DNA of 12,152 nucleotides, from contig JAJYVN010000061.1 in the NCBI GenBank assembly GCA_021791995.1, positions 1-12,152 of the forward strand, given 5' to 3'. This DNA comes from Bacillota bacterium. GTDB lineage: Bacteria; Bacillota; Sulfobacillia; RBS10-35; JAJYVN01. A program made the translations under genes and the position numbers. Positions 1 through 6,390 of this stretch are shown piece after piece. The stretch's first letter is position 1. Every line of letters begins with the position of its first letter. Under the pieces are notes generated by a model. That model was not told the origin of the DNA. It saw only the letters and a program-made list of their open reading frames with translations, and did not search any database.

Positions 1-159
1 GTAAACCGCCACCCCGGTAGGCTTCTCCTTCGGAGGCTTGACGATGATCGTGCCGGTCGGTAGTTATTCCACTGGTACAGGCAGCTTGCCATCGCGGTAC
101 ATCCGTCATGCGGCTTGGTAGCGGATGCCCTGCTCCTTCACCCATGTACGCAACTTGAT
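1..159 (-). pseudogene. IS607-family serine recombinase (TnpA) N-terminal relic, runs off left edge
   Basis: Read on the minus strand from about 159 to 1, the translation is IKLRTWVKEQGIRYQAA, stop, RMYRDGKLPVPVE, stop, LPTGTIIVKPPKEKPTGVAVY, which then leaves the window. This matches the N-terminus of IS607 TnpA as I know it: a MerR-like DNA-binding segment of the form MKLS-A-xxxG-YxTAWRxxKxGxL, then QLPTGTIIV, then VAVYARVSS entering the serine recombinase domain. The stops are TGA at 108-106, where Trp is expected, and TAA at 66-64, where Gln is expected. Each is one transition away from the expected codon. The expected ATG is ATC (159-157). The protein would catalyse strand exchange for transposition, but this copy cannot make a full product without readthrough. 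The catalytic domain and any partner tnpB would lie left of the window. The family call is from memory of the motif, not a search. Confidence 0.8.
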
Positions 160-165
160 GCACTT

Positions 166-171
166 AGTATA
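166..171 (-). promoter_or_regulatory. Possible extended -10 element for the recombinase relic
   Basis: On the minus strand the sequence TGTGGTATACT ends six bases before the degenerate start codon at 159-157. TATACT matches 5 of 6 consensus -10 bases and carries a TGn extension. No -35 at normal spacing is visible. If used, transcription would begin at or next to the former start codon, giving a leaderless message. This is inferred from spacing only. Confidence 0.3.
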
Positions 172-181
172 CCACAGATGT

Positions 182-244
182 CGTTAGACGGAGATCTAGT
201 TGGTCAACAGTTGAATCCCTGTTTCCGGAAGGGCAGTCTAAACG
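182..244. repeat. Cluster of short inverted repeats between recombinase relic and first gene
   Basis: CGTTAGAC (182-189) faces GTCTAAACG (236-244), complementary except for one extra base. Between them lie AGATCT (192-197), GTTGGTCAAC (199-208), the overlapping CAACAGTTG (205-213) and the perfect palindrome TTCCGGAA (223-230). This could be an operator region for the downstream protease gene, or the end region of the decayed element. Such short repeats can also arise by chance, so the call is tentative. I see no convincing promoter for the protease gene here. Confidence 0.3.
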
Positions 245-311
245 GTGCCCCGCAGCGATACTCTCTGCCGCAGGGAATACGCGTGCGCCGGGAAGGGCGG
301 AGAGGGGCTTG

Positions 312-1598
312 ATGCGACGAATCCGTCGCTCGCAGGTCGAGGCCGATCGGAGGTCTGGGATCCGTTGGCGAACGGCTGTGTGGGGATCCGCTCTCCTGGT
401 CACGCTCACTTTTGTCGCCACCTATCGCTTGACGACGGGGTTCTTTCCCTGGGGCCCGCCCTCCGTTGTGTCTATGGCGGCTCTGCGTCGTCAGCCAGGC
501 TTTCGTAGCTTGGAGCGTGCCCTCGCGCTGATTGCGACGCGCTACGTGTCCCCCCCCGACATGACGGCGGTGTACGCGGCGGCTATCCAGGGGGCCGTGG
601 GCTCACTGCATGATCCTTACTCCTCCTATCTCAGTCCGCAGGAGATGCGCGAGCTGCGGATGACGACAAGCGGTCAGTACAGCGGCATCGGGGTGCGCAT
701 CGAGCGCACGAAGAGGGGGCAGTACATGATCGAGCAAGTCTTCGCGGATGGACCAGCTGCCCGTGCCACCCCTCTGGGTGATGGCACTGAGCCCGGATTG
801 CGTCCAGGGGATCGTCTCGTGGCGATCAACGGGTTGTCCTTGCAGGGACAGGTCCCCTCGTTTCTTTCCGCCCATCTGTTGGGCCCAACCGGATCGACGG
901 TGGCGCTCGAGGTCCTGCGGCCCGGCATGGGAGATGGCACGCTCCGCACCTTTTCGGTAGAACGTGGTCCTGTGGTCATTCGTACAGTGTCCTCTCGCAT
1001 GCTGGCGGATGGGATCGGTTACCTGGCGGTCACCGGCTTCAACAACCAGACGCCGCACGAGGTGACACAGGCTCTGGCGAGCCTGCGGAGGCAAGGGCTA
1101 CGTGCACTGGTGCTCGATCTTCGCAATAACCCGGGAGGGCTGATGAGCGCGGCGGTTGCCGTTGCAGGACAGTTTGTGCCATCAGGCTTGGTGAGCTACC
1201 TGGAGACACGGAGCGGCGCTCGTATCGATTACATCTCCCGCTCTGCCACCCCACTCGGGTTGCCACTCGCGGTTCTGATGAATGGCGGTACGGCCTCGGC
1301 AGCTGAGGCCCTCGCTGGCGTAATCCAGGACGACCAGACAGGTACACTGATCGGTGTTCCGAGTTATGGCAAGGGAGTGGCACAGAGCATCTTCCCTTTG
1401 GGGGATGGTGCTGGGCTGAAGCTCACTGTGGCTCGTTTCTTCACCCCGCTTGGTCGCAACATTCAGGGCCGTGGGCTTGTTCCCACGATCACCGTTGGGT
1501 TCCCGAACGCGACGACTTCTGCCGTCGGCAATCCAGCAACGGATCCCCAACTTGCCGCCGCGATTCGCGTCCTGCAAGGGTCGTTCCCTATGGGATGA
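312..1598 (+). CDS. S41-family carboxy-terminal processing protease (CtpA/CtpB-like), membrane anchored, PDZ domain
   Basis: The product is 428 aa. Peptidases of this family cleave proteins near the C-terminus outside the cytoplasmic membrane. CtpB of Bacillus acts in sporulation signalling, but the substrate here is unknown. Order: a basic N-terminus, one hydrophobic segment at about residues 22-40 (anchor or uncleaved signal), a helical N-terminal domain, a PDZ domain at about 118-205 with the GLRPGDRLVAING signature, then the peptidase core. The catalytic set appears complete: Ser329 in NGGTASAAEA, Lys354 in YGKGVAQ, and Gln358. I chose ATG at 312 over the TTG just before it because GGAGAGGGG (299-307) lies at suitable distance. 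The gene ends in an ATGA overlap with the next gene, suggesting translational coupling. In Bacillus, ctpB lies in the same chromosomal region as uvrB and prfB, which agrees with this neighbourhood. Confidence 0.93.
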   Translation: MRRIRRSQVEADRRSGIRWRTAVWGSALLVTLTFVATYRLTTGFFPWGPPSVVSMAALRRQPGFRSLERALALIATRYVSPPDMTAVYAAAIQGAVGSLHDPYSSYLSPQEMRELRMTTSGQYSGIGVRIERTKRGQYMIEQVFADGPAARATPLGDGTEPGLRPGDRLVAINGLSLQGQVPSFLSAHLLGPTGSTVALEVLRPGMGDGTLRTFSVERGPVVIRTVSSRMLADGIGYLAVTGFNNQTPHEVTQALASLRRQGLRALVLDLRNNPGGLMSAAVAVAGQFVPSGLVSYLETRSGARIDYISRSATPLGLPLAVLMNGGTASAAEALAGVIQDDQTGTLIGVPSYGKGVAQSIFPLGDGAGLKLTVARFFTPLGRNIQGRGLVPTITVGFPNATTSAVGNPATDPQLAAAIRVLQGSFPMG

Positions 1599-2512
1599 GC
1601 GTGGATCCGGTCGCCTCGCTGATCCGTGGTATCAGGAGGTGCGGAAAAGTCCACGGGGAATTGTGCGCACGGGGGGTGTGCACCGCGACACTCGAAGACT
1701 TGCAAGTGCGGGTGGAGGAGTTGCGCCTGCAGGCAGAGGCCACAGGAGGTGCGCTCTCCTTTGCCTTGCGGCACTTGGAACGGGGGGATCGCCTTGACAT
1801 CGGGGCTGACGAGCCCTTCGTTGCGGCTAGCACGATCAAGGTCCCGATTCTCGTGGCTCTGTATGCGGCGGTGGCAGCGGGGGATGTGCGCCTGGGTACG
1901 GAGGTGCGCTTGCAGCAGGAGGATCAGGTCGGGGGCGCCGGAGTACTCCACCTCTTGGCTCCGGGTGCCCTGCTTGCCGTGCGAGACCTCGCGACCTTGA
2001 TGATCGCCGTAAGCGACAATTCCGCGACCAACATTCTCATCGACCTGCTTGGAATTGATCGGATCAATGCGATCATGGATTCGGTCGGGATGGGCAAGAG
2101 TCACCTCTGGGGAAAACTCATGATCGTTCCCGCCCAGCGCCGGAGCTCCAACACCGTGACGGCGGGGGAGTTGGCCGACCTGCTGGCGCGCATCGCACGG
2201 GGGCAGGTGGTGTCGGAGGATGCTTGCCGACGCATGGTGGCCACGCTGAAGCGCCAACAGATCAATACCTCCCTTCCCGCTCTGCTCCCAACCCCGTTGC
2301 CTGCCGGTGCCCCGTTGGGTGCGCCGCCGCGTTGGGAATTGGCCCACAAAACGGGGTCGATCCACTTCCATGAGCATGATTGCGGCCTGTTGTATCTGGA
2401 TGGCCAGACGATCTCGCTCGCGGTTTTGACGCGGGGGCTTCCCAATGAGCAGGGGCGCAGTCTGATCGCGCGTGCGGGTCGTGCGGTGTGGGATGCCTAC
2501 GCCCCACCGTAG
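1595..2512 (+). CDS. Class A beta-lactamase-fold serine hydrolase lacking the Glu166 motif, no visible signal peptide
   Basis: The product is 305 aa from ATG 1595, which overlaps the stop of the protease gene (ATGA). GTG 1601 is an alternative, since the ribosome binding site is weak. The penicillin-recognising motifs are present: Ser79-Thr-Ile-Lys82 (SxxK), Ser140-Asp141-Asn142 (SDN) and His251-Lys252-Thr253-Gly254-Ser255 (KTG). The omega-loop ExxxN motif, which carries the deacylating Glu166 of true class A beta-lactamases, is not recognisable: the region after SDN reads HLWGKLMIVPAQRRSSNTVT. This fits the broad 'beta-lactamase2' serine hydrolases, many of which are not resistance enzymes. 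The first 70 residues show no hydrophobic export signal and contain three Cys (16, 24, 29), so the product may be cytoplasmic, or the true N-terminus may be misjudged. Likely an esterase, amidase or peptidase. The substrate is unknown. Confidence 0.88.
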   Translation: MSVDPVASLIRGIRRCGKVHGELCARGVCTATLEDLQVRVEELRLQAEATGGALSFALRHLERGDRLDIGADEPFVAASTIKVPILVALYAAVAAGDVRLGTEVRLQQEDQVGGAGVLHLLAPGALLAVRDLATLMIAVSDNSATNILIDLLGIDRINAIMDSVGMGKSHLWGKLMIVPAQRRSSNTVTAGELADLLARIARGQVVSEDACRRMVATLKRQQINTSLPALLPTPLPAGAPLGAPPRWELAHKTGSIHFHEHDCGLLYLDGQTISLAVLTRGLPNEQGRSLIARAGRAVWDAYAPP

Positions 2513-2519
2513 ATCCCAC

Positions 2520-2530
2520 GGTGCTATCAT
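2520..2530 (+). promoter_or_regulatory. Likely extended -10 promoter for uvrB
   Basis: GGTGCTATCAT ends at 2530, shortly after the stop of the serine hydrolase gene. TATCAT (2525-2530) matches 5 of 6 -10 consensus bases and has the TGn extension (TGC 2522-2524). At the -35 position the sequence is CCCCAC, which does not fit consensus. No LexA-type inverted repeat is visible between here and the uvrB start. Confidence 0.45.
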
Positions 2531-2540
2531 GGACGGAGAA

Positions 2541-2559
2541 GCGCCGGCCTCCGGTGCGC
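2541..2559 (+). promoter_or_regulatory. GC-rich hairpin in the uvrB leader
   Basis: GCGCCGG, loop CCT, CCGGTGCGC can fold into a seven-pair stem with a two-base bulge, between the candidate -10 and the uvrB ribosome binding site. No T-run follows, so it does not look like an intrinsic terminator. It could protect the 5' end or modulate translation. Function not established. Confidence 0.35.
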
Positions 2560-2587
2560 CACGCTCTGGACAGGAAGGTCGGTAGAC

Positions 2588-4645
2588 GTGCCACCCTTTC
2601 GTATGAAGAGCCCCTTTCCGCCGGCGGGCGATCAGCCTAAGGCGATCGCGCAACTCGATTCCTTCTTCCGGGGCGGGGCGGCCTCGGCGGTCCTACTCGG
2701 TGTGACCGGTTCTGGCAAGACGGCGACTATGGCATGGCTGATTGAGCGACTGCAGCGTCCCACGCTGGTGATCGCGCACAACAAGACGCTTGCTGCGCAG
2801 CTTGCAGGAGAATTCCACGAGTTCTTTCCCGACAACGCGGTCGAATACTTTGTGAGCTACTATGACTACTACCAGCCTGAGGCGTACTTGCCGACCACCG
2901 ATACGTACATCGAGAAGGACGTCCTGCGTAACGAAGAAATTGACAAGCTGCGCCATAGTGCGACCAGTTCTCTCTTCGAGCGGCGCGACGTGGTGGTTGT
3001 AGCCTCCGTCTCCTGCATCTATGGCCTCGGGTCCCCAGAGGACTACCGTGATCTGGTATTGTCGCTTCGCAGAGGGACCAGCGTTCCGCGCCATCGGATT
3101 TTGCGGAAGTTGGTCGAGATCCAGTACCGGCGTAATGACCTTACATTGGAACGTGGCCATTTCCGCGTTCGAGGGGATGTCCTGGAGATCCACCCGGCGA
3201 GTGCTACGGAACGCGCGATCCGCGTGGAGCTGTGGGGGGACGAGATCGCGCGTCTGGTGGAGATCGACACGCTGACCGGTGAGGTCCTTGCGGAGCGGGA
3301 CCATGTCGCGATCTACCCCGCCACGCACTATGTCACGGCGAAAGAGAAGATGGAGCGAGCTGTTCAGTCCATCGGCGAGGAACTCACGGTCCGCCTGGCG
3401 GAACTGAGGGACAAAGGGCGCCTCTTGGAGGCCCAACGGCTCGAACAGCGGACGCGATATGACTTAGAGATGATGGCGGAGGTCGGTTTTTGTTCCGGCA
3501 TCGAGAACTATAGCCGTCACCTGACGGGCCGTCAGCCAGGGGAGGCCCCCTACACCCTCCTGGATTATTTCCCCGACGATTTCCTCTGCATCATCGATGA
3601 GTCCCACCAGACCATCCCACAGATCGGTGCAATGTATGAGGGAGACCGATCACGCAAGACCCAGCTGGTAGAATACGGGTTTCGCCTGCCCTCTGCCCTT
3701 GACAATCGCCCCTTGCGTTTCGATGAGTTTGTGGAGCGAGTGGGTCAAACGCTCTTCGTATCCGCGACGCCTGGTGCGTATGAGATCACGCGTAGTTCGG
3801 AACGAGTGGTAGAACAGATCGTGCGTCCGACCGGTCTGCTCGATCCTTCGGTGGATGTACGCCGCACGCAGGGACAGATCGACGATCTCCTGGCGGAGAT
3901 CCGCAAGCGCACGGTCCGCCAGCAACGCGTCCTGGTGACGACCTTGACCAAGAAGATGGCCGAGCAGTTAACCGATTACCTCCGTGAGGTGGGCGTGGCG
4001 GTTCGCTACCTCCACTCAGAGATCGACACCCTGGAGCGAATGGAGATCATTCGCGACCTGCGCCTAGGAAAGTTTGATGTCCTGGTGGGAATCAATCTGC
4101 TGCGCGAGGGGCTCGACCTGCCAGAGGTTGGTCTTGTTGCCATCTTGGACGCGGACAAAGAGGGGTATCTGCGGTCGGCACGCTCCCTGATCCAGACGAT
4201 GGGACGTGCCGCGCGCAACGTGGATGGACAGGTGATCCTCTATGGGGATCGAATGACCGACTCGATGCGTGCTGCGATCGAGGAGACGAAGCGACGTCGA
4301 AGCATCCAGCACGCATTCAACAAGGAGCACGGGATCATCCCGACGTCGATTGTGAAGCCAGTGCGGGGGGTTCTTGAGGCCACGCACTCGGCCCGGGAGG
4401 TGGGCAAGAGGGCCGAGGGTGCATCGATGGGTGCCAGATCGGCGGGGGAGTTGCCCGGATTGGTAGAAGAGTTGCGGCGGGAGATGCGCCAGGCAGCGAG
4501 CGCCCTGGACTTTGAACGGGCGGCCGAACTGCGAGATGCACTGATGGAACTGCAGGCACGAATGGAGGGACCCGGGGCCAGACAAAAGATGTCACCCCAG
4601 CTGGAAGGCACTGCGGGGCGCTCAAGGCAAAGGAGGGCACGCTAG
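2588..4645 (+). CDS. uvrB: Excinuclease ABC subunit UvrB
   Basis: The product is 685 aa, full length for the family. UvrB is the damage-verifying helicase-like core of bacterial nucleotide excision repair. It is loaded by UvrA and recruits UvrC for incision. Seen: Walker A GVTGSGKT (38-45), the beta-hairpin region YYDYYQPEAYLP (from Tyr91) that clamps the DNA strand, motif II DESH (337-340), motif VI QTMGRAARN (536-544), and a C-terminal UVR coiled-coil (about 625-660) for UvrC contact. A basic tail follows. GTG 2588 is the start because AGGAAGGT (2572-2579) precedes it at good spacing, and ATG 2603 would be too far. uvrA does not follow as it does in Bacillus; hpf begins 1 nt after the stop. 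All key helicase motifs are intact. Confidence 0.98.
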   Translation: MPPFRMKSPFPPAGDQPKAIAQLDSFFRGGAASAVLLGVTGSGKTATMAWLIERLQRPTLVIAHNKTLAAQLAGEFHEFFPDNAVEYFVSYYDYYQPEAYLPTTDTYIEKDVLRNEEIDKLRHSATSSLFERRDVVVVASVSCIYGLGSPEDYRDLVLSLRRGTSVPRHRILRKLVEIQYRRNDLTLERGHFRVRGDVLEIHPASATERAIRVELWGDEIARLVEIDTLTGEVLAERDHVAIYPATHYVTAKEKMERAVQSIGEELTVRLAELRDKGRLLEAQRLEQRTRYDLEMMAEVGFCSGIENYSRHLTGRQPGEAPYTLLDYFPDDFLCIIDESHQTIPQIGAMYEGDRSRKTQLVEYGFRLPSALDNRPLRFDEFVERVGQTLFVSATPGAYEITRSSERVVEQIVRPTGLLDPSVDVRRTQGQIDDLLAEIRKRTVRQQRVLVTTLTKKMAEQLTDYLREVGVAVRYLHSEIDTLERMEIIRDLRLGKFDVLVGINLLREGLDLPEVGLVAILDADKEGYLRSARSLIQTMGRAARNVDGQVILYGDRMTDSMRAAIEETKRRRSIQHAFNKEHGIIPTSIVKPVRGVLEATHSAREVGKRAEGASMGARSAGELPGLVEELRREMRQAASALDFERAAELRDALMELQARMEGPGARQKMSPQLEGTAGRSRQRRAR
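4631..4637 (+). promoter_or_regulatory. Strong ribosome binding site for hpf, inside the end of uvrB
   Basis: AGGAGGG lies within the last codons of uvrB, nine bases before GTG 4647. This decides GTG 4647 over ATG 4653 as the hpf start and implies that translation of uvrB may influence initiation on hpf. Confidence 0.75.
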
Positions 4646-4646
4646 C

Positions 4647-5171
4647 GTGCGTATGAATGTGTATGGCAAGAATATCGAGATTACCGATGCTTTGCTGGCC
4701 TATGTTCAGCAGCGTTTGGATAAACTCGACCGCTACTTTGAGGCAGCACTGCCGGCTCAGGTAGTGCTCAGCGTGGAAAAGGAGCGGCAGACGATCGAGG
4801 TGACGATCCCGGTCGACCGCGGGCTCTTGCGCGCGGAGGAGACGGAATCCTCGTTGTATGCGGCGGTGGACCTGGTCGTGGACAAGCTGGAACGTCAACT
4901 GCACAAGTATAAGAGTCGGCTGAACCACCGGTTGCGGCACGCCACGTTGCCTGCGCCCGTCGCGGGGGGAGACCTTCCGCTTGAGGAGGACGAAGAGGGG
5001 GTTGTACGTGAGAAGCGCTTTGCGCTCAAGCCGATGACCCTCGAAGAGGCCAAGATGCAACTCGATCTTCTGGGGCATGACTTCTTTGTGTTTCGCGATG
5101 CATCCACCGAGGGGGTTCAGGTCCTATATAAGCGGCGCCATGGCGGATATGGGCTCATCGTCTCGGAGTAG
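4647..5171 (+). CDS. hpf: Ribosome hibernation promoting factor, long form
   Basis: The product is 174 aa. Long HPF binds the 30S subunit and pairs ribosomes into inactive 100S dimers when growth slows. The N-terminal S30AE domain (about 1-100) begins MRMNVYGKNIEITDAL and includes SRLNHRLRH. A short acidic linker (LEEDEEG) follows, then the dimerisation domain (about 121-172) with RFALKPMTLEEAKMQLDLLG, HDFFVF and YKRRHGGYGLI. The last closely matches the C-terminal part of long HPF in Bacillota. The gene starts 1 nt after uvrB, and the next gene's GTG immediately follows its stop. Position upstream of secA is typical, but here two extra genes separate them. Confidence 0.97.
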   Translation: MRMNVYGKNIEITDALLAYVQQRLDKLDRYFEAALPAQVVLSVEKERQTIEVTIPVDRGLLRAEETESSLYAAVDLVVDKLERQLHKYKSRLNHRLRHATLPAPVAGGDLPLEEDEEGVVREKRFALKPMTLEEAKMQLDLLGHDFFVFRDASTEGVQVLYKRRHGGYGLIVSE

Positions 5172-6377
5172 GTGGGAAAGGTCGGTGAGTGCTTGGCCGT
5201 GGCGGGGGGACAGCCAGCGCTGGGAGCGCCTTCATCGCCGTTTGTTGCCTTTGTCTTCGAGGGCGGTGGTCAGCCGCACTCCGAGCTGGAACAGGATTTC
5301 CGCGGCGTTCGCCACGCGGTTGCGCTGGACACGCTGTGCACCTTGATGCGACTGCAGAGCGAGGGGGAACTGGACCGGGTTGTGTTGATCACGGATCGCC
5401 GTGACCTCGCCGCGCAGGCGGGGAGCGTGGGAGTGGTGGTTGACGAGGATGCAGCCCAGGGGCCGTTTCACTTTGGCACTGCGCTCTGCGGTGTAATCCG
5501 ACGCCATGGTGCTGCCGCTGCGCTGGTGCTTGGGGGAGCGGCCGCTCCTCTTTATGGCGTCGAAGACTTCCGTGCCTTTGTCCGGCTGTGCCGCCAGGGT
5601 GGAGCCTGTGCTGTGCTGAACAACCCCCAGTCGCCGGATGTCGTCGCGTTTCGTCCGGCACAGGCGGCGTGCTCTGCCCGCTTGCCGGAAACGGACAGCG
5701 ACAATGCGCTGGGCCATGCGCTTGTGTCCGTCGGCTGCCGGCGGCTTCTAGTGGAGAATAGCGCTGCCATCAATTTTGATGTGGATACGCCGACCGATTG
5801 CGCGGTGCTCGATGGCGAGGTCGGGCTGGGGCGGCAGACGCGTGCGGCCCTGGAACGCTGCGCGTGGCTTGGGCCCATCCGCACGCGTCTGAATGCGGTC
5901 GAGGAGGTCTTGGGGCGCGAGGGAGGGGAACTCGCCCTGGTGGGAAGGGTCGGACCACCAGTGACGAGCCACATTAACCTCCATTTGCGTTGTCGGCTGC
6001 GCGTCTTTTCGGAGGAGCGCGGAATGCGTGCCCTTGGCCGGGTCCAGGCAGGGAGCGTTGTGTCATTGATCGGTTTTTTACTCGAGGACGTTGGGCCCGC
6101 TCGCTTCTTCACGCATCTTGGTCGTTGCGCGGATGCAGCCCTGATGGACACGCGTGTCCTGCTGGCTCATTGGAAGAAACCATACTCGGATGCGGACCGC
6201 TTCGCTGCGGACGTTGGCAGGACGGATCTGGTGACCAACCCTGAACTGGCCGCGTTCACACAGGCTGCCTGGGACGCCGACATCCCCGTGGTTGTTGGAG
6301 GACACACCCTGATCTATGGCGGGCTGTGGTTGCTCGCAGACCGTGCACTCCGGCGACTGGCACCCGTTGGCGTCTGA
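5172..6377 (+). CDS. Unknown two-domain protein X: degenerate nucleotidyltransferase-like N-terminus plus conserved-looking C-terminal domain
   Basis: The product is 401 aa if GTG 5172 is used; TTG 5193 or GTG 5199 are alternatives because no ribosome binding site is clearly placed. The N-terminal half (about 22-215) has the layout of a MobA/CofC-type nucleotidyltransferase fold: VAFVFEGGGQ (25-34) in place of the LAGG loop, a Rossmann-like strand DRVVLITD (68-75), LVLGGAAAPL (118-127) where these enzymes have an Asp before a Pro-Leu, and FDVDTPTD (202-209) like the terminal 'NvDTPeDl' signature. The Lys of the signature loop and the central Asp are missing, so activity is doubtful. The C-terminal half (about 225-401) has motifs that look functional: RVFSEERGMRALGR (277-290), DTRVLLAH (326-333), SDADRFAAD (339-347) and GGHTLIYGGL (376-385). 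I cannot name this domain. It lies directly between hpf and gene Y. No function is assigned. Confidence 0.85.
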   Translation: MGKVGECLAVAGGQPALGAPSSPFVAFVFEGGGQPHSELEQDFRGVRHAVALDTLCTLMRLQSEGELDRVVLITDRRDLAAQAGSVGVVVDEDAAQGPFHFGTALCGVIRRHGAAAALVLGGAAAPLYGVEDFRAFVRLCRQGGACAVLNNPQSPDVVAFRPAQAACSARLPETDSDNALGHALVSVGCRRLLVENSAAINFDVDTPTDCAVLDGEVGLGRQTRAALERCAWLGPIRTRLNAVEEVLGREGGELALVGRVGPPVTSHINLHLRCRLRVFSEERGMRALGRVQAGSVVSLIGFLLEDVGPARFFTHLGRCADAALMDTRVLLAHWKKPYSDADRFAADVGRTDLVTNPELAAFTQAAWDADIPVVVGGHTLIYGGLWLLADRALRRLAPVGV

Positions 6378-6384
6378 AGGAGGG
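6378..6384 (+). promoter_or_regulatory. Ribosome binding site that fixes the start of gene Y
   Basis: AGGAGGG follows the X stop codon directly and lies about seven bases before ATG 6391. ATG 6385 is too close, and the earlier in-frame start at 6316 lies inside X, so ATG 6391 is preferred. Confidence 0.8.
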
Positions 6385-6390
6385 ATGCAG

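Noticed and set aside
1634..1640. Strong AGGAGGT inside the serine hydrolase gene, possibly marking a later start
   Set aside because: No ATG, GTG or TTG in the correct frame occurs at a usable distance; the nearest in-frame TTG (1661) is 20 nt away.
1595..2512. Antibiotic resistance beta-lactamase
   Set aside because: The omega-loop glutamate motif and export signal are absent, so a resistance role is not supported despite the SxxK, SDN and KTG motifs.
1463..2653. Minus-strand open frame of almost 400 codons
   Set aside because: It is opposite the serine hydrolase gene, whose three catalytic motifs are intact. The composition is that of a shadow frame, with no recognisable domain.
6316..6390. 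Longer gene Y starting inside X at 6316
   Set aside because: AGGAGGG at 6378-6384 points to ATG 6391; the longer start would lie deep inside X without a ribosome binding site, and its extra residues look unlike a protein start.
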